Part shown: piece by piece, positions 9,360 to 21,436 of the stretch
How positions within the stretch are numbered: the stretch's first letter is position 1
Layout of the letters: every line of letters begins with the position of its first letter
Source: Prinsepia uniflora
Lineage: Eukaryota; Streptophyta; Magnoliopsida; Rosales; Rosaceae
Assembly: GCA_032719365.1 (NCBI GenBank)
Contig: CM064874.1
Span: forward strand, 42,124,271 to 42,188,270
Reading direction: 5' to 3'
DNA length: 64,000 bases
Program-made: the position numbers and the translations under genes
The notes under the pieces: model-generated
Seen by the model: only the letters and a program-made list of their open reading frames with translations
The model's database searches: none
Told to the model about the DNA's origin: nothing

Positions 9360-11755
9360 TGACCCGTCCCAAAATAGCTTTGATAACTGTGCCTGGTCCT
9401 GCTCCTGTCTGACAAGTCAACTGAAGTTCCGAAACAAGGGATAATTGTACTAATTCTTACTCATGACTCCACCTTGTGATCAACCCCGATCTTTGTGCCA
9501 CGACCTGAAGGGTCATAAAAAACATAAAAAGTGTGAGTAGACAAAAATAACATCATTTGAAAATAAATTTCAAAAACAAAATTTTCCCCTTCAGCTTAAA
9601 ATATGCATACATAGAGTAAAACACATGAATAACCAGATTTCAAATCATTTAAACGATCTGGACATAACCATCAACATCAAACCAGTCACAATGACCATCA
9701 TCAACAGTATTCTTCACCAATACTCACATATCAAGCACAATAATCAAACAGTACTACTCACAAGTGCACAATCAATCACACAATCACATCTACACTACAC
9801 ATAGGCAACCGAAAATATGTCAATAACCCCGAGCATCAGCCGTCTGGGAACACCCCTAGCTTCGTCTTCATGGGAACACAGATATACCTCTAGCATCAGC
9901 CATCTCCGAACACCCCGAGCTTCGGCTGCCTGGGAACACACATACCCCAAACATTAGCCTTCTGAGAACACCCCAAGCTTTGGCTGCCAGGGAACACACA
10001 TACCCCAAGCATCAGCCATCTGGGAAACACCCCGAGCTTTGGCTGCTTGGGAACACACATACCTCGAGCATCAGCCGCCTGGGAACACCCCGAGTTTTGG
10101 CTACCTGGGATACAATCACAATCACCCCAAGCTTCGATCGTCTGGGAAAAACCCCTAGCTTCGACCGTCTGGGAACACATCACATTCACAATGAAAACTA
10201 TTCGGGGATTACATCCCAAAACCTTTTAAAACCATCCTTAACTTACATTCCAAGTCAAATACCATCATCAAATAGGGCCTATGCCCAAGACACTAGTTTC
10301 AAACAATCTTTGACTTAAAACCAAGTCAAAACCATTTCTAAAAGGTTCTCAAGCCAAAAAAAAAACCATTTTCACGTAAATCCGTAAAATCGTTCAAAAA
10401 TCAACAATTCAATCCACCAAATCATCAAGTGCTCATATCAAATCATCAATCCAATCATTGCAACTCAAATCATGCAATAAATCATGGAAAACATTTACTA
10501 TGCATGCATAACGATTTATAAAACAAATGTCCACTCACACACCGTCCACGTGGTTCGATTATGAGCCAAACGCTCCTCTGTAAATTCCAGGAATTGCGAA
10601 TATCATCAAAAACCACTACTAAGGGTCACTAATACCTCAAATAATCTTACATTAAAATCCTCTAATTTTTCGGGATTAAATATGTATTAAAAACATAAAC
10701 ATAACACTTTGGACCCTCGAAACTATATCGAAACGGTGTCCGATCAACTCGAAACTTGCGCAAAAATGTTCGTTACAGCGAGTACATAAAAACTCATACT
10801 GACCATACCTCAAAAATAGTGACCATACACCACCGCAAGTGGATGCACGTGAGACCTACGCGCCTAGTACTGTTCACCTACTTTCTCGCCCGTTTCTCTG
10901 CAAAACGGATCCTTCGACCCGGTTCCATGACCCGACCCAATCTCATCCAATTCTGCACCTATTTCTATAATTCAATCATCCAATTGCATTGTACTAGTGC
11001 CAATTAAGGATTCATAACTTCAGTGGCACGAATGCTTACCTTCAATTCGACACCCAAAATCTAGATTCTAGGCTAAGCTTCGATTTCTCATATCCTCATC
11101 CTCCTGCATCATATTAATCACTTTCACACCTTGGTTCAACTTGTCAGGGATCAAATGACGTGCTTTTAACTTCAATTTCATGAATTAAATACGCAACACC
11201 ACAATTGCAATTCATGGGTTCATGGGGATTTTTCAGGTTTTATTCTAGGTTTCCATGGGTTTGAGGCATTTTCTTTTTCCTTTCTTGTGTTCTCTCCTTG
11301 GTCTCTCCATTTCTCTGTATCCCTTTTATTTTCTCGAATGGGTGTTGGAAGATCAACCCCAGTTGATCATGGTTAGCTTCCAATTTTTGTTCTCTGTTTT
11401 TCCTTCTTGTAATTAACACACACATAAGCCTTATTTTCAAATGACCCACACTGCATCAGTACACACCTCACCGTGCCACCAATCTCACTATGAGGATGAT
11501 AGGTGTCAAGTAGCCAACAATCCACTGCTGACACATCAAAATGGGTGTAAGGACAATTTTGCCCCTTTGAGCACAAATTACTAAAACACCATTGGCCTTC
11601 TCAGACCCGTAACTATCACATCTGAGCACCGATTTTGACGTGTCGTCTGTCCACGAACTCAGGACTTCAAGACCTACGCAACGGTCCTTACGGAAAGTCC
11701 AACCCCAAGGAAAAGTCAACTTCTAACTACTTTAACGAAGGGTAAAATCGTCATT
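9360..11755 (-). mobile_element. Truncated Gypsy LTR nested in Athila-like element
   Basis: The minus-strand 3' end is GGGACGGGTCA at 9360. It holds the superfamily landmarks: inverted GTGAGTAGAC (9533) and GTCCACTCAC (10531) arms, ATGCATGCAT at 10501, a tandem-repeat block, and one 190-bp-type block near 11600-11750 (AAAAGTCAAC). Its expected TGTAAC start is absent: sequence passes into AT-rich Athila interior near 11755. No target duplication is seen. It could be a solo LTR that later lost its U3 end. Confidence 0.7.
9833..10190 (-). repeat. Tandem repeats, about 50-bp unit, in LTR
   Basis: Seven or so copies of a unit like GCATCAGCCGTCTGGGAAC + ACCCC + GAGCTTCGGCTGCCTGGGAA + CACACATACC, with point changes. 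The half-units GCATCAGCCGTCTGG and GCTTCGGCTGCCTGG are themselves related, so the unit is a doubled 25-mer. Confidence 0.85.
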
Positions 11756-13140
11756 TCCATTTCAAATTTTCTAAATTTCCTTTTTAAATTTTCTTGCCCT
11801 CACATAAACTTTCATAGTCTCTAGAAAATATCAAAATAGATTAAGAATTGACAACAAATTTTTTTTCCCTTTTTAAAACAACTAAGCACTGGTTGATTTC
11901 TTTACACTGAAACTTTGCTAGGCCCTTAGGAAAAATTTTTAAAAAAACCAAAAAAAAAATAAAAAACAAAGACGCAAAATGGTTTTTTTTTAATGCAAGT
12001 AAAACGACTCTATAGCCCTTAACCTTATGCCTCATAAATTTTTATAAGTATATGGCATTATCACAATCAACAAATATGCATAGGGAATTCAGGAGATAAT
12101 AAAAATGCATTCATATCATGAACAAGTAAGACTTGGAGAAAACAATGGTAAAATTAAGTATGTGCATGCTTCAAACAAGTTAAGATCACCTTACAATAGA
12201 TGCACTCATAATTTGTTTCACTCAAGAAATAGGGATTCACTCAAAGTTATGTGAGAAAATAGTTCACATATTTCAACAATAAAAGCACATAAACAATACC
12301 TCATGAATAGAATGAATTACTTGCACAAATGAACCCAAACCATATGCTTACTCATACAACTTACTCAACAGATCAAAGGCTGCTCATCTCATGGATCGTA
12401 AAGGTCTTTAATCAAAGGTTGTAATAGGGCTAGGGCTAAGACATTCTTAGTCAGTGTTCCAAAACTTGTCAATTACGAGCACATCTTCCTCCAAGATGTC
12501 ACCAAGACATGTATTATGAATAGGAGCCAAATTTCATTTTGTTATCAATCCAAATACTTACATTCAAAACATATTATCGGAGAGCTAAACATTTTGTTTT
12601 CTTTTTTATACACTTTCTTTGCTCTCATATTCTTTTTTTTTTCTTTTTTTTTTCTTTTTTTTCTTTTTCTTTTATTTCGGCAATCACACAATACATCAAG
12701 TAATTTGAACAAGTTTATCCCCATACACACATCATCACTTTGAATATAATATCTTCATGCCATCCACGAGTATGCTAGTTTTGAAATCTTCTACCAAGTC
12801 TTTAGAACAAGGGTAAGGATACCTATACTAGGCTAAGATTTTAGATATGCATGATAAAGAAATAAAAGGCTAAACGCGGGCTCAAAGAGGCTAACTAGAG
12901 ATGTCGCAACTCGTGGGCACAAAAAGGGGACACATGGCTATTTGGTAAAGTGGTGGAAAACCTAGGTGCCTTTAATCATATCCACCATCAAAGTATATAT
13001 TGACTATAAGCTTTGCAAATTGATATCAATAAGTTCTAGCAATCTCTAGTTCATTAAAGCTATTGCAAGTAATCATATGAGGCATGTATAAGCTATAAAT
13101 GATTTACACTCAAGAAAGAGAGAAAATATATCTCAAAAGC
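11756..13140 (-). mobile_element. Athila-like non-coding interior, left part
   Basis: AT-rich sequence with homopolymer tracts (T-runs at 12618-12672, A/T runs at 11860-11990). It lies between a nested LTR and the G1 insertion, and continues at 23952 after G1. No frame with recognisable domains. The text around 12870-12970 resembles the long non-coding 3' part of plant Athila/Ogre-like elements, but that is style only. Confidence 0.5.
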
Positions 13141-15594
13141 TGTAACGCCCCGAAAATCCAAAGAATGTAAAATATTAAAATAATATGTAAAATGACGTTT
13201 TTACCCTTGGAGGGATGTGGTTAAATGTTGAGTTTTTGTTTAGAATACTTTTTGTACCTTTTTCGAGGACCATTGTGTAGTTCTCGGGACGCTGAATCCG
13301 TAGACAGGTGGCACGTCAAAAACGGAGCTCGGATAAAAAAATTACGGGTCTGTGAAGTTAAGGGGCAAAATGGTCATTTGTTACTTAAAGGGTAAAATGG
13401 TAATTTTGGACAGTCAACTTAATTAAGCGGTGAACTGGGCTGAATCGGCCATGGGGTGACTCAGGTGCATCTTTCAGTGACATTTGTCACTTGCTAATTG
13501 TGCTGGGTGGCAAATTGTTGCCATTTGAAATGGGATAAAATCAAAACATTAACCAACATTTAAATTAACCTCCTGCACTAAGTAACCACAATAGAGAACC
13601 CAACCCACTTTGATCGATTCTCATCAACACAAGGAAACAAGTGCAAAATTGAGTGAGAAACTAAGTGAAATTGTGAGTAAGAAACGAGTGGAAAACAGAA
13701 ACGAACCCAGCTGAAACCCTACTGAGAAACCCAAAAAGAAAAACCACCCAAAACCATTAATGTCGAATTCGATTTCTTAGACGGTTCTGAGTGAAATTGA
13801 CTCGACATTTAGTCTTCTGGGAGTTAAACGAATCGAACCAAAACAAATAGGAAGGAAATTGATGGAGATTTGAGGAAGAACAGACCCCGCGACATCCTTG
13901 AATTGTGGAGGCTGAGTTCGGATACTTGGAGGTAAGGAATCTTGAAATTGGTTTCAAATGTATGTTTAGAATGGAGATAGGATGCTTCATGTGTGTTTAA
14001 TTGATTGAAGCAGCTTGAATTTGGGTAGAACCCGATTTTGAACCCGTCGGGTATCCACTTTGAGTGGAGGGATTTTAAGATCCATTTCCTGAAATTGAGG
14101 TTATAGATCCCTAATAAACATGGAATAGATGAAAATGAGTGAAAGAATGAACAAAATCGAGGTCGAATTGAGGGAGAATTCACCGGGTCTGATCGGGGGT
14201 TCACGACCCGTTTACCAAGTAATCGGGCGAGGGAGACGTACTGTAGCAGTACTGTGCACGGCGCGTGGCTTTCACACGCAGCCGCTTGCGGCGGTGAGTA
14301 AGAGCGTGTGGCTGGGATTTTGATTTTCGGTCCAACATACTTTTTGATGTTCTCGATGATACCAACCTATTGGCGTTGGTTTCGGGTCAATCGAATATGA
14401 ATTTAGAGTAGTTTCGAATACCCGAATCGTATAGGTTACGTTTAAATAATATTATTAAAATCCGACGATTAGGGAATTCGTATATGGGGTTATGTGATAA
14501 CCTAGTGACCTTATATTACTTTGTTTGACAGGCCGAAATATTCCAAAGACGTCAGAAGAGAACGAACAGCTCGAAACTGAACAATCTGGACGGTGTGTGA
14601 GTTAACTTTTGTTTTCTACCCTGAATGCATGCTTATATGTTTTAAATGCTTTATGATATGATTTGACATGATTTGGTATGATTGATGATTATGATGGATT
14701 TGTGGAACGTGCTTTGTGAAAGCTATGTTTCGGACAGATGCCCTGTTGAAATGTTTTTTACTTGATTTGAGATTTGTATAGTTTTAAAACGAGATTACTG
14801 GATTTGGTGACTGTTCCACATATACCATCCTCTGTGATTTGATGGTCTCCTCCAGACGTCATAGATCCTGGAGTAGTCACGATCCACTGCCTGGAGATGA
14901 GTAGCTCCGAGGGAGGCTCAGTCTCAGGGGTGTGAGATTATGATGATATCCTCCAGACGTCGTTGATCCTGGAGATGATATCACCCCAGACGTCGTAGAT
15001 CTTGGGGAGGTAGCCGGACATGAGACACCCGAGTTTGCACACATTGCATTGATATCGTGACGGGTTACTTGGATATTGAGATTGGATATTGAGGATTGGT
15101 GGTATCATGATTTATTGATATTTGTTCCTAGATGCTTTATTTCATACTTGATTTGTAAGACTCATGTTTTATGATATGCATGCATGTTTGCAAACCTGGA
15201 AGGTAAGAATATATTTGATAAATGTATTTCTAAACCTTTGTTTTTGTCCACTCACACCTTTGATGGTTTATGTACCCTCCAAGCCAGTGCACATGTACTG
15301 GGGCTAGTATCGAGGTAGAGGAATAAGCAGACCGTTTCGTACTCAGACACCTTGCAGAGTAGGATTTTGATCCCTACTTGTAATATTACCTATGCTTTGT
15401 AAACCTGGTTGACTAGTCAATCTTGTGAGGTAAACGGTCCTGGAAAACTTAATTATCCCTTGTCTGAAAATGTTTGTCGTTTGTTATGTCATGTATGTAT
15501 ATCTGTAAAGTTACTTTTGGCACTTTAGCATTGTTGTCAGACGGGAGCATGATTCTTCACGATTATCGAGGGATAATCGGGATGGGTCTTGTCA
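13141..15594 (+). mobile_element. G1 5' LTR (2454 bp)
   Basis: TGTAACGCCCCG ... GGTCTTGTCA. It contains GTTGACTGTCC-like and AAAATGG blocks in the first 300 bases, a decayed palindrome near 13470-13500, the GC core GTGGCTTTCACACGCAGCC (14265-14283), inverted arms GTGTGAGTTAAC (14596) and GTCCACTCACAC (15247) with ATGCATGC strings, and tandem CCAGACGTCGTAGATCCTGG repeats (14830-15010). Nearly identical to 22401-23946 in the shared part. Confidence 0.92.
14845..15012 (+). repeat. Tandem CAGACGTC repeats in G1 LTR
   Basis: Four copies of CCTCCAGACGTC(A/G)T(A/T)GATCC with a purine-rich tail (CTGGAGATGA). The copy in the 3' LTR lies at 23209-23365. Confidence 0.8.
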
Positions 15595-15597
15595 AAT

Positions 15598-15609
15598 TGG
15601 TATCCGAGC
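15598..15609 (+). other. G1 primer binding site
   Basis: TGGTATCCGAGC three bases after the LTR end. It differs by one base from the usual TGGTATCAGAGC match to initiator tRNA-Met. Confidence 0.85.
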
Positions 15610-15687
15610 ATTAGCTTGCGGTCTGAGTCTTGCACATTGTGTGCATGTGTTGTTATATTGATCTGTTTGACTTACTGAGACCTTAAT

Positions 15688-16296
15688 ATGCCTCCGAGAT
15701 GCGAGCCTCGTGCACAACCTGGCGATGAGATGGAGGGTCCGGACGTAGAAAGAGCTCAACGTTTGGGGGCCACTAGTTTTACTGGCTAGACCAACCCAGA
15801 CGAGGCCTATGAGTGGATTACGCAATTGGAGAGGATTTTTTAGATTATACGATGCCCACCAGGAGACAAGGTTCCATTAGCCATGTTCATACTGAGTAAT
15901 CAGGCTTATAGAAGGTGGCGCGGATTACAATTGACGCGGTTAGATGCCCGCACCCTGAGTTGGGAGGATTTCAGGCACCATTTCCTAGGCCATTTTTATC
16001 CTCGTTCCTTTCGCAATGCCAAGGAAGTGGAGTTCCCTCAGCTGCAACAAGGAAACCTATCAGTGGCTGACTACGAGCAGAAATTCTTGAACCTATCTAG
16101 TTTTGCTCCTCTGTATGTGGCAAACGAGGAGGACAAGTGCAGAAGATTTGAGCAGGGGTTAAGAAATGAGATCCGTGGTGCTGTGACAGTAGGATCGTAT
16201 GCTACCCTGAGGGAGTTGTCTGATGCTGCCGCCAGAGTTGAGGTGACCTTGCCAGTACGACAGCAGTTTTCAGGTTTTGGTCGGCGCCGAGAGTGA
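15688..16296 (+). pseudogene. G1 Gag (retrotransposon gag domain), broken
   Basis: The ATG at 15688 begins MPPRCEPRAQPGDEMEG, typical of chromovirus Gag. Two in-frame TAG codons follow, at 15787 and 15841, each replacing a coding triplet. From 15883 the frame is open: AYRRWRGLQLTRLDARTLSW, HHFLGHFYPRSFRNAKEVEF, LQQGNLSVADYEQKF, EEDKCRRFEQGLRNEIRG. These match the Gag core domain (W..F...F...Y.P, F..L.QG..SV.EY). The frame meets a TGA at 16294 after FGRRRE, and the zinc-knuckle part continues in the frame read from about 16296, so one small indel separates them. Gag packages element RNA. Confidence 0.9.
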
Positions 16297-18121
16297 CAGT
16301 ATCAGGGATCTTCGAGTTAGAGATGGCCGAAGAGGGGGTGGTTCTAGTTCTGGATCTTCTGGTGGCACTCGTCCGAGTTATGGTAGTGGAAGTACACAGA
16401 GATTTGGTTTTAGACCTCAGGCAACATCTCAGTCTAGTGGAAAATCTGTGGGGTCTACTGGTGGACAGAGTGATAGACCTAGTCGGCCTGGTTCAGTGAC
16501 GTGTTACTCTTGTGGAGAGCCTGGACACATCATAAGGGACTGCCCATACCGATCAGGTGGTACAGGTCGGGGAACAGCAGAGGAGAGTCTGAATACGTCC
16601 TCGACTTCTAATGCAACAAGTGGGAGAGGAGTAGGCAGAGGACGTGGTGGATTACTAGGACGTGGTCAAACTTCGGGACCACAGGCTCGAGTATTTGCAG
16701 TAACTCAACAGGAGGCCCGAGCAACCCCGGGAGTGGTGACAGGTATGCTTTCTATTTTTGGTCATCATGCACGTACATTAATAGACCCGGGAGCTACCCA
16801 TTCTTTTGTTTCTCGAGATTATGCATCGTTAGCCGATATAGAGATTTCTGCGATTGGTTGTGATATGGGAGTTGGTACACCGAATGGTGATATATATGTG
16901 GTAAACCAGGTGATACGAGGTTATCCTATATTGATAGGGGGTGTGCACCTAGTGTCTAACCTAATACTGTTAGATTTGTATGAGTTTGATGTTATCCTTG
17001 GGATGGATTGGTTGACAACCCATCATGCCTCTATTTTGTGTTTCGATAAGAGGGTGAAACTCCGGAGCCCAGGGTTACCAGAGGTGTTATTTCAGGGAGA
17101 GCGGAGAGCGTTACCCTCCAGAGTCATATCCGCCCTCACGGTAGAGAGATTGTTGCGAAGAGGTTGCCAGTGTTATTTGGCACATGTGATTGATGTACGG
17201 GATACCCCAGCTAGGGCCGAGGACATCCCAATAGTATGTGAGTTCCCAGATGTGTTTGCTAAGGATTTACCAGGGTTACCACCGCATAGGGAGATGGAGT
17301 TCACTATTGATTTGATCCTTGGTACACGACCTATTTCCTTGACTCCTTATCGTATGGCACAAGTTGAGTTAAGGGAATTGAAGGTGCAGTTACAAGATCT
17401 AGTTGATATGGGGTTCATTCGGCCGAGCGTGTCACCGTGGGGAGCCCCCGTACTACTTGTAAGAAAGAAAGAGGGCAGCTTGAGATTGTGCATGGATTAT
17501 AGGCAACTAAATAAGATGACAATAAAGAATAAGTATCCTTTGCCCCGAATCGATGACTTGTTTGACCAATTGAGGGGAGCTAAGTATTTTTCGAAGATTG
17601 ATCTCCGTTCTGGTTACCATCAGTTGAGGATCCGAGAAAAGGATATTCCAAAAAAAACTTTCCGGACTCGATATGGTCATTATGAGTTTCTAGTCATGCC
17701 ATTTGGGCTAACCAATGCACCGGCGGCATTTATGGATTTGATGAACCGAGTGTTCCGGAAATATCTTGATCAGTTTGTCATTGTGTTTATTGATGATATT
17801 TTGGTGTATTCAAACAGTAAGAAGGCACATGCGAAGCACCTGGGACTTGTGCTTGAGACTCTAAGGGAGAATCAGCTTTTTGCCAAATTGAGTAAGTGCC
17901 AATTTTGGCTAACCAGTGTGGGGTTTCTGGGACATGTGATTTCTGCGGAAGGAATTTGTGTTGATCCCCAGAAGATTGAGGCAATTGAAAACTGGGAGCA
18001 GCCGACAACAGTGACCGGAGTGAGGAGCTTTTTAGGGTTGGCCGGTTACTACAGACGTTTTGTAGAAGGATTTTCTACGATTGCTGCCCCCATTGACTCA
18101 CCTGACCAGGAAGGGAGTTAA
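16277..18121 (+). pseudogene. G1 nucleocapsid, protease and reverse transcriptase
   Basis: An open frame of 614 codons, most of a Gypsy polyprotein. Positions from its first Met: low-complexity Ser/Gly linker 20-70; zinc knuckle CX2CX4HX4C with C76, C79, H84, C89; protease around LIDPGATHSF, with D170; RT about 370-555 with KKEGSLRLCMDYRQLN, SKIDLRSGYHQ, MPFGLTNAPA and the catalytic FIDD (D506, D507). The protease triad reads D-P-G in place of D-S/T-G, which probably kills it. RT motifs are intact. The frame ends at 18121 because of a frameshift near 18100; RNase H continues in the next frame. The first Met is not a true start: the knuckle belongs to Gag. Confidence 0.92.
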
Positions 18122-18373
18122 GTTCATTTGGGATGAGACTTGTGAGCGGAGTTTTCAGGAATTGAAGAAACGATTGACATCCGCTCCGATATTGACCCTT
18201 CCAGATGATAATGGAGAATTTGAAGTGTATACTGATGCATTCTTACACGGGTTGGGGTGTGTGTTAATGTAGCATGGGAAGGTGATTTCTTATGCCTCTC
18301 GACAGTTAAAACCGAATGAACACAACTAACCTACCCATGATCTAGAACTGGCTGCAGTGGTACATGCACTAAA
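18081..18373 (+). pseudogene. G1 RT connection and RNase H, first part
   Basis: Shifted frame after RT: KGVKFIWDETCERSFQELKK, LTSAPILTLPDDNGEFEVYT, DAFLHGLGCVLM, a stop (18270-18272), HGKVISYASRQLKPNEHN, another stop and PTHDLELAAVVHALN. The YTDAS..G.G.VL and YP.HDLEL.A.V motifs of Gypsy RNase H are recognisable. The catalytic segment is cut at 18374 by the solo LTR and resumes at 21437. Confidence 0.88.
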
Positions 18374-21300
18374 TGACACGACCCATCCCAATCCCCCCGG
18401 GATTACTGTGGGATGTGTCATGCTCCTGTCTAACACGAAGTGTCAGACAAGGGATAACCGAAAGCCACTGCCTCGACGGACGTCCAGAGTGCGCAAGGAT
18501 CGATGGAGGAGGCATGCAATGTCTTAGTCTCTGCTGCAGTTGCATCCGTGATCAACCTGAAGGACATTAAAAACAATAAAGGCTGTGAGTGGACGAAAAT
18601 AAATAAGTTCATAAAACACATTTCATAAGACATTTATGCCCTTCATTAAAACGTATGCATGCATCGAAAACCAGTAAGTTGCTATCTACTAAAAAAAATT
18701 AACCGTTAGGGCCTTAGCCCAAAAACTGTACAACTAAATCATATGGGTCTCTACCCAAAACCATGAATACCGAAAACCAAACATATAGGACATAAATCCG
18801 ACATACAAAAATGCCAATTCCAATTCCAAGTGGGCCATCGCCCAAAACCATAACCATAAATACCATTTCTAGGAAAACATGTTTAAACCATCATGGGCAT
18901 CCCAGATGCCTAGAATCCCAGACGCTCGACGTCCCAGACGTCATATCTCACGGTATAATAATAAGCAACGCGTGCTGCCCGGGGGTCTCTCCGGGTCACT
19001 ATCTCTGACATCCCAGATGTCTGACGTCCCAGACGTCTAATCATAGCAATCCTGTTCCTGAGTCACTATACGGTCCGGTAGCTCCGTACAATGACCCCTC
19101 GCAGGCAATGCACCAGTGTCCCAGACACCTGGAGGAGACCATCACATATCCTCGTATCAAGATGGTTTATGGAAGATAGTTTATCAAATCATTTCAAACA
19201 TCTCAAGGGCCCTTCCCGGAATTCCCATAAAACCATCACCAGTCCAACATTTGATTTATCAAATCCAAAAACATTTATTTAAATCCAATTAGGGTCCCTG
19301 GCCCGAAATCACATTTATAAACCAATTGGGCCTCATGCCCGATTTCATAAACCAACTGGGCCGACGGCCCGATTTCGTAAATAACTGGGGCCCTGGCCCG
19401 ATTTCATAAGCAATTGGACCCCCGGTCCGATTACGTAACTCAACTGGACTCCAAGTCCGAGGTTTCCAAAACAATTGGGCCTCGTGCCCGAGTTTATCAT
19501 TCCAATTTCAAACCATTTCATGAAGTCGTATCTGAAACCATAAGTACGTAGAATGTGTAAAACCAGAAAAACCTCGATTTACGTGCAAACACGTAAATCG
19601 CCTCGAAATGCGTGAAACCATATAATTCACCAATACTCAAATCAACATTATATAATCACAATCATAATCCATACAAAACAGTTATGCATGCATAGAATTT
19701 ATAAAACCAAATTCCACTCACAGACCGTCCTACGATGTGCCTCGATACGCGTGACATAGGCCTTCCCGGGCCTCGTCACTATAACCGGGACTTCCAAACC
19801 TGTCCAAAACACATTAGAGGGTCACTAACCTCTTCATCAACCTCCTATCAAAGTCCCGAAATTTTCCCGAATTTTTAACTATCTTTAAGATCGATTTAAA
19901 ACCTTCGGAAGTCCCAAACAATATCGAAACGGTGTCCGATTGACACGAAAGCAATCCCAAAATGTTCGTTACATCGAATAGATTAAAAGTCATGTTGGAA
20001 GTTTCCCCAAAATACCTCTCACGCGCCCCCACGCGCCGTTTGAACCCCCTGTGCGTGAAACCCACGCACCTGGTACTGTTCATCGTCAAGCTCTAGTGAA
20101 CCCGGTTCAGCCGAACCGCTGAACCGACCCGGCCAGTTCTCAGTTATTTTTCAACTGTTTTCAATGAATTTAATTCCCACAAGGTCGTCTAATTACCTAG
20201 GTTCGATTCCCAACTTCCAAATCAAGAAATGAGATTAAAACGTCACCTGTTGGAGGGAAAACAGTGACTGGTTCTACAACCGTCGTGCCTGCACGATCCC
20301 AGCCACCACTCGTCTTGGTTTTGCACTCGCTAGGTTCCTGGGACCTTCAGGAACAACTACTCATAATCATAATTGAACAAAAACCATTAAACCTCACACT
20401 GCCATTTTTGAACCGTAACATGTGCTATCGGGTTTTCACTCACCTTGCCGTCCTGAGCTCAGCCGTGGCCACCACCATGGTACCCTTGACTTCAGGGGCT
20501 TCATCCAATCCTCCAGTACGATCCATAGACCACCAAAAACAATCTTTCAAATTTGAATTTTTGTGAACTCCTCTGTTTTTATTTTCGCCGCCGTCGTCCT
20601 CCAAACTTCCACCGTTATTTCACTGTCCTCAGCCTCACACAGAGGTTTGATTGAGTTCTCCCGTGTCTCAACGTCTCTACTTCTCACTCAGTCGAATTAA
20701 TCACAGAATGGTCCTCTGCTCAAACACTCGGGAGAATAAACAAGGCTGCTCGATTCTTCATGGTCCCAGGGCACGCCTGCCTCCCACTCAAAGCACAGAC
20801 CAGCACCCATGCCCTGCCAAACCATTCAAAATCCCACTTAACACGCTCACACACTCTGATCAAGGACGATTAAACAATTACCCACTCTGTTTTTCAATTC
20901 AAAATATACTCAGCACCATACACAGCTGTTTCAACCTGCAGCCGCCAAATTACCATTTTACCCTTATTTTGACAAATTACCAATATGACCCTCACGCATC
21001 TAGACCCGTAACTTGGTCATTCGAACTCCGATTGATGTGTGTCGCCTATCTACGAACTCAGGCCATCGAGACCTTCCTAACGGTCCTTGGCCCTCGGCCA
21101 TTGGATCCCTCGGTCAGAAAGTCAACATTTTTCCCCGTTTCGTCCAAATTACGAAAGTGCCCTTGGACTTCCGAACGTCATAACTTTCACCTTGAACTTT
21201 AGAATGGAACGTGCCACCTGTCTATGAACTCGTGATGTCCCAAACTACGTCACGGTCATCGGTCAAAGTCCATTTGACCGCCCGAATTAAAAGTCAACAT

Positions 21301-21431
21301 TTTACCCACGATTGGGGGTAAAACGGTCATTTTGCATCGTTCGTCCGATTTCGCCCAACTAATCACCGATTAACCCCACTAATCATGATTAATTTCTAAT
21401 CTAATCTCGTAATTAGGGATGTGTCGTTACA
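18374..21431 (-). mobile_element. Solo LTR, Gypsy (3058 bp), in G1 RNase H
   Basis: Minus strand TGTAACGACACATCC ... GGGTCGTGTCA, flanked by a perfect CTAAA duplication (18369-18373 and 21432-21436). It splits the RNase H frame, so it is younger than G1. Internal plan on the plus strand: GTGAGTGGAC (18585), ATGCATGCAT (18656), tandem repeats (18890-19490), ATGCATGCAT (19687), CCACTCACAG (19713). Same family as the LTR at 58064-60730 and those of the 45.65-55.12 kb element. Confidence 0.94.
19285..19490 (-). repeat. Six tandem ~32-bp repeats with GGGCC...GGCCC
   Basis: Units such as AACTGGGCC-gac-GGCCCGATTTC-(A/G)TAAACC. Each has a short inverted pair (GGGCC/GGCCC, GGACC/GGTCC) whose compensating changes keep the two halves complementary. 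The same block lies at 46490-46600, 53390-53500 and 59775-59890. Confidence 0.8.
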
Positions 21432-21436
21432 CTAAA

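Noticed and set aside
9833..10190. Regularly spaced repeats resembling a CRISPR array
   Set aside because: The repeats are contiguous and degenerate with no unique spacers of constant length, lie inside an LTR, and the genome is eukaryotic.
9980..10318. 112-codon plus-strand repetitive frame
   Set aside because: It arises from translation of the tandem repeats of the LTR; no conserved protein repeat family fits.
20651..21202. 183-codon plus-strand open frame
   Set aside because: It lies entirely in the solo LTR at 18374-21431, antisense to it, with LTR repeat blocks translated and no domain.
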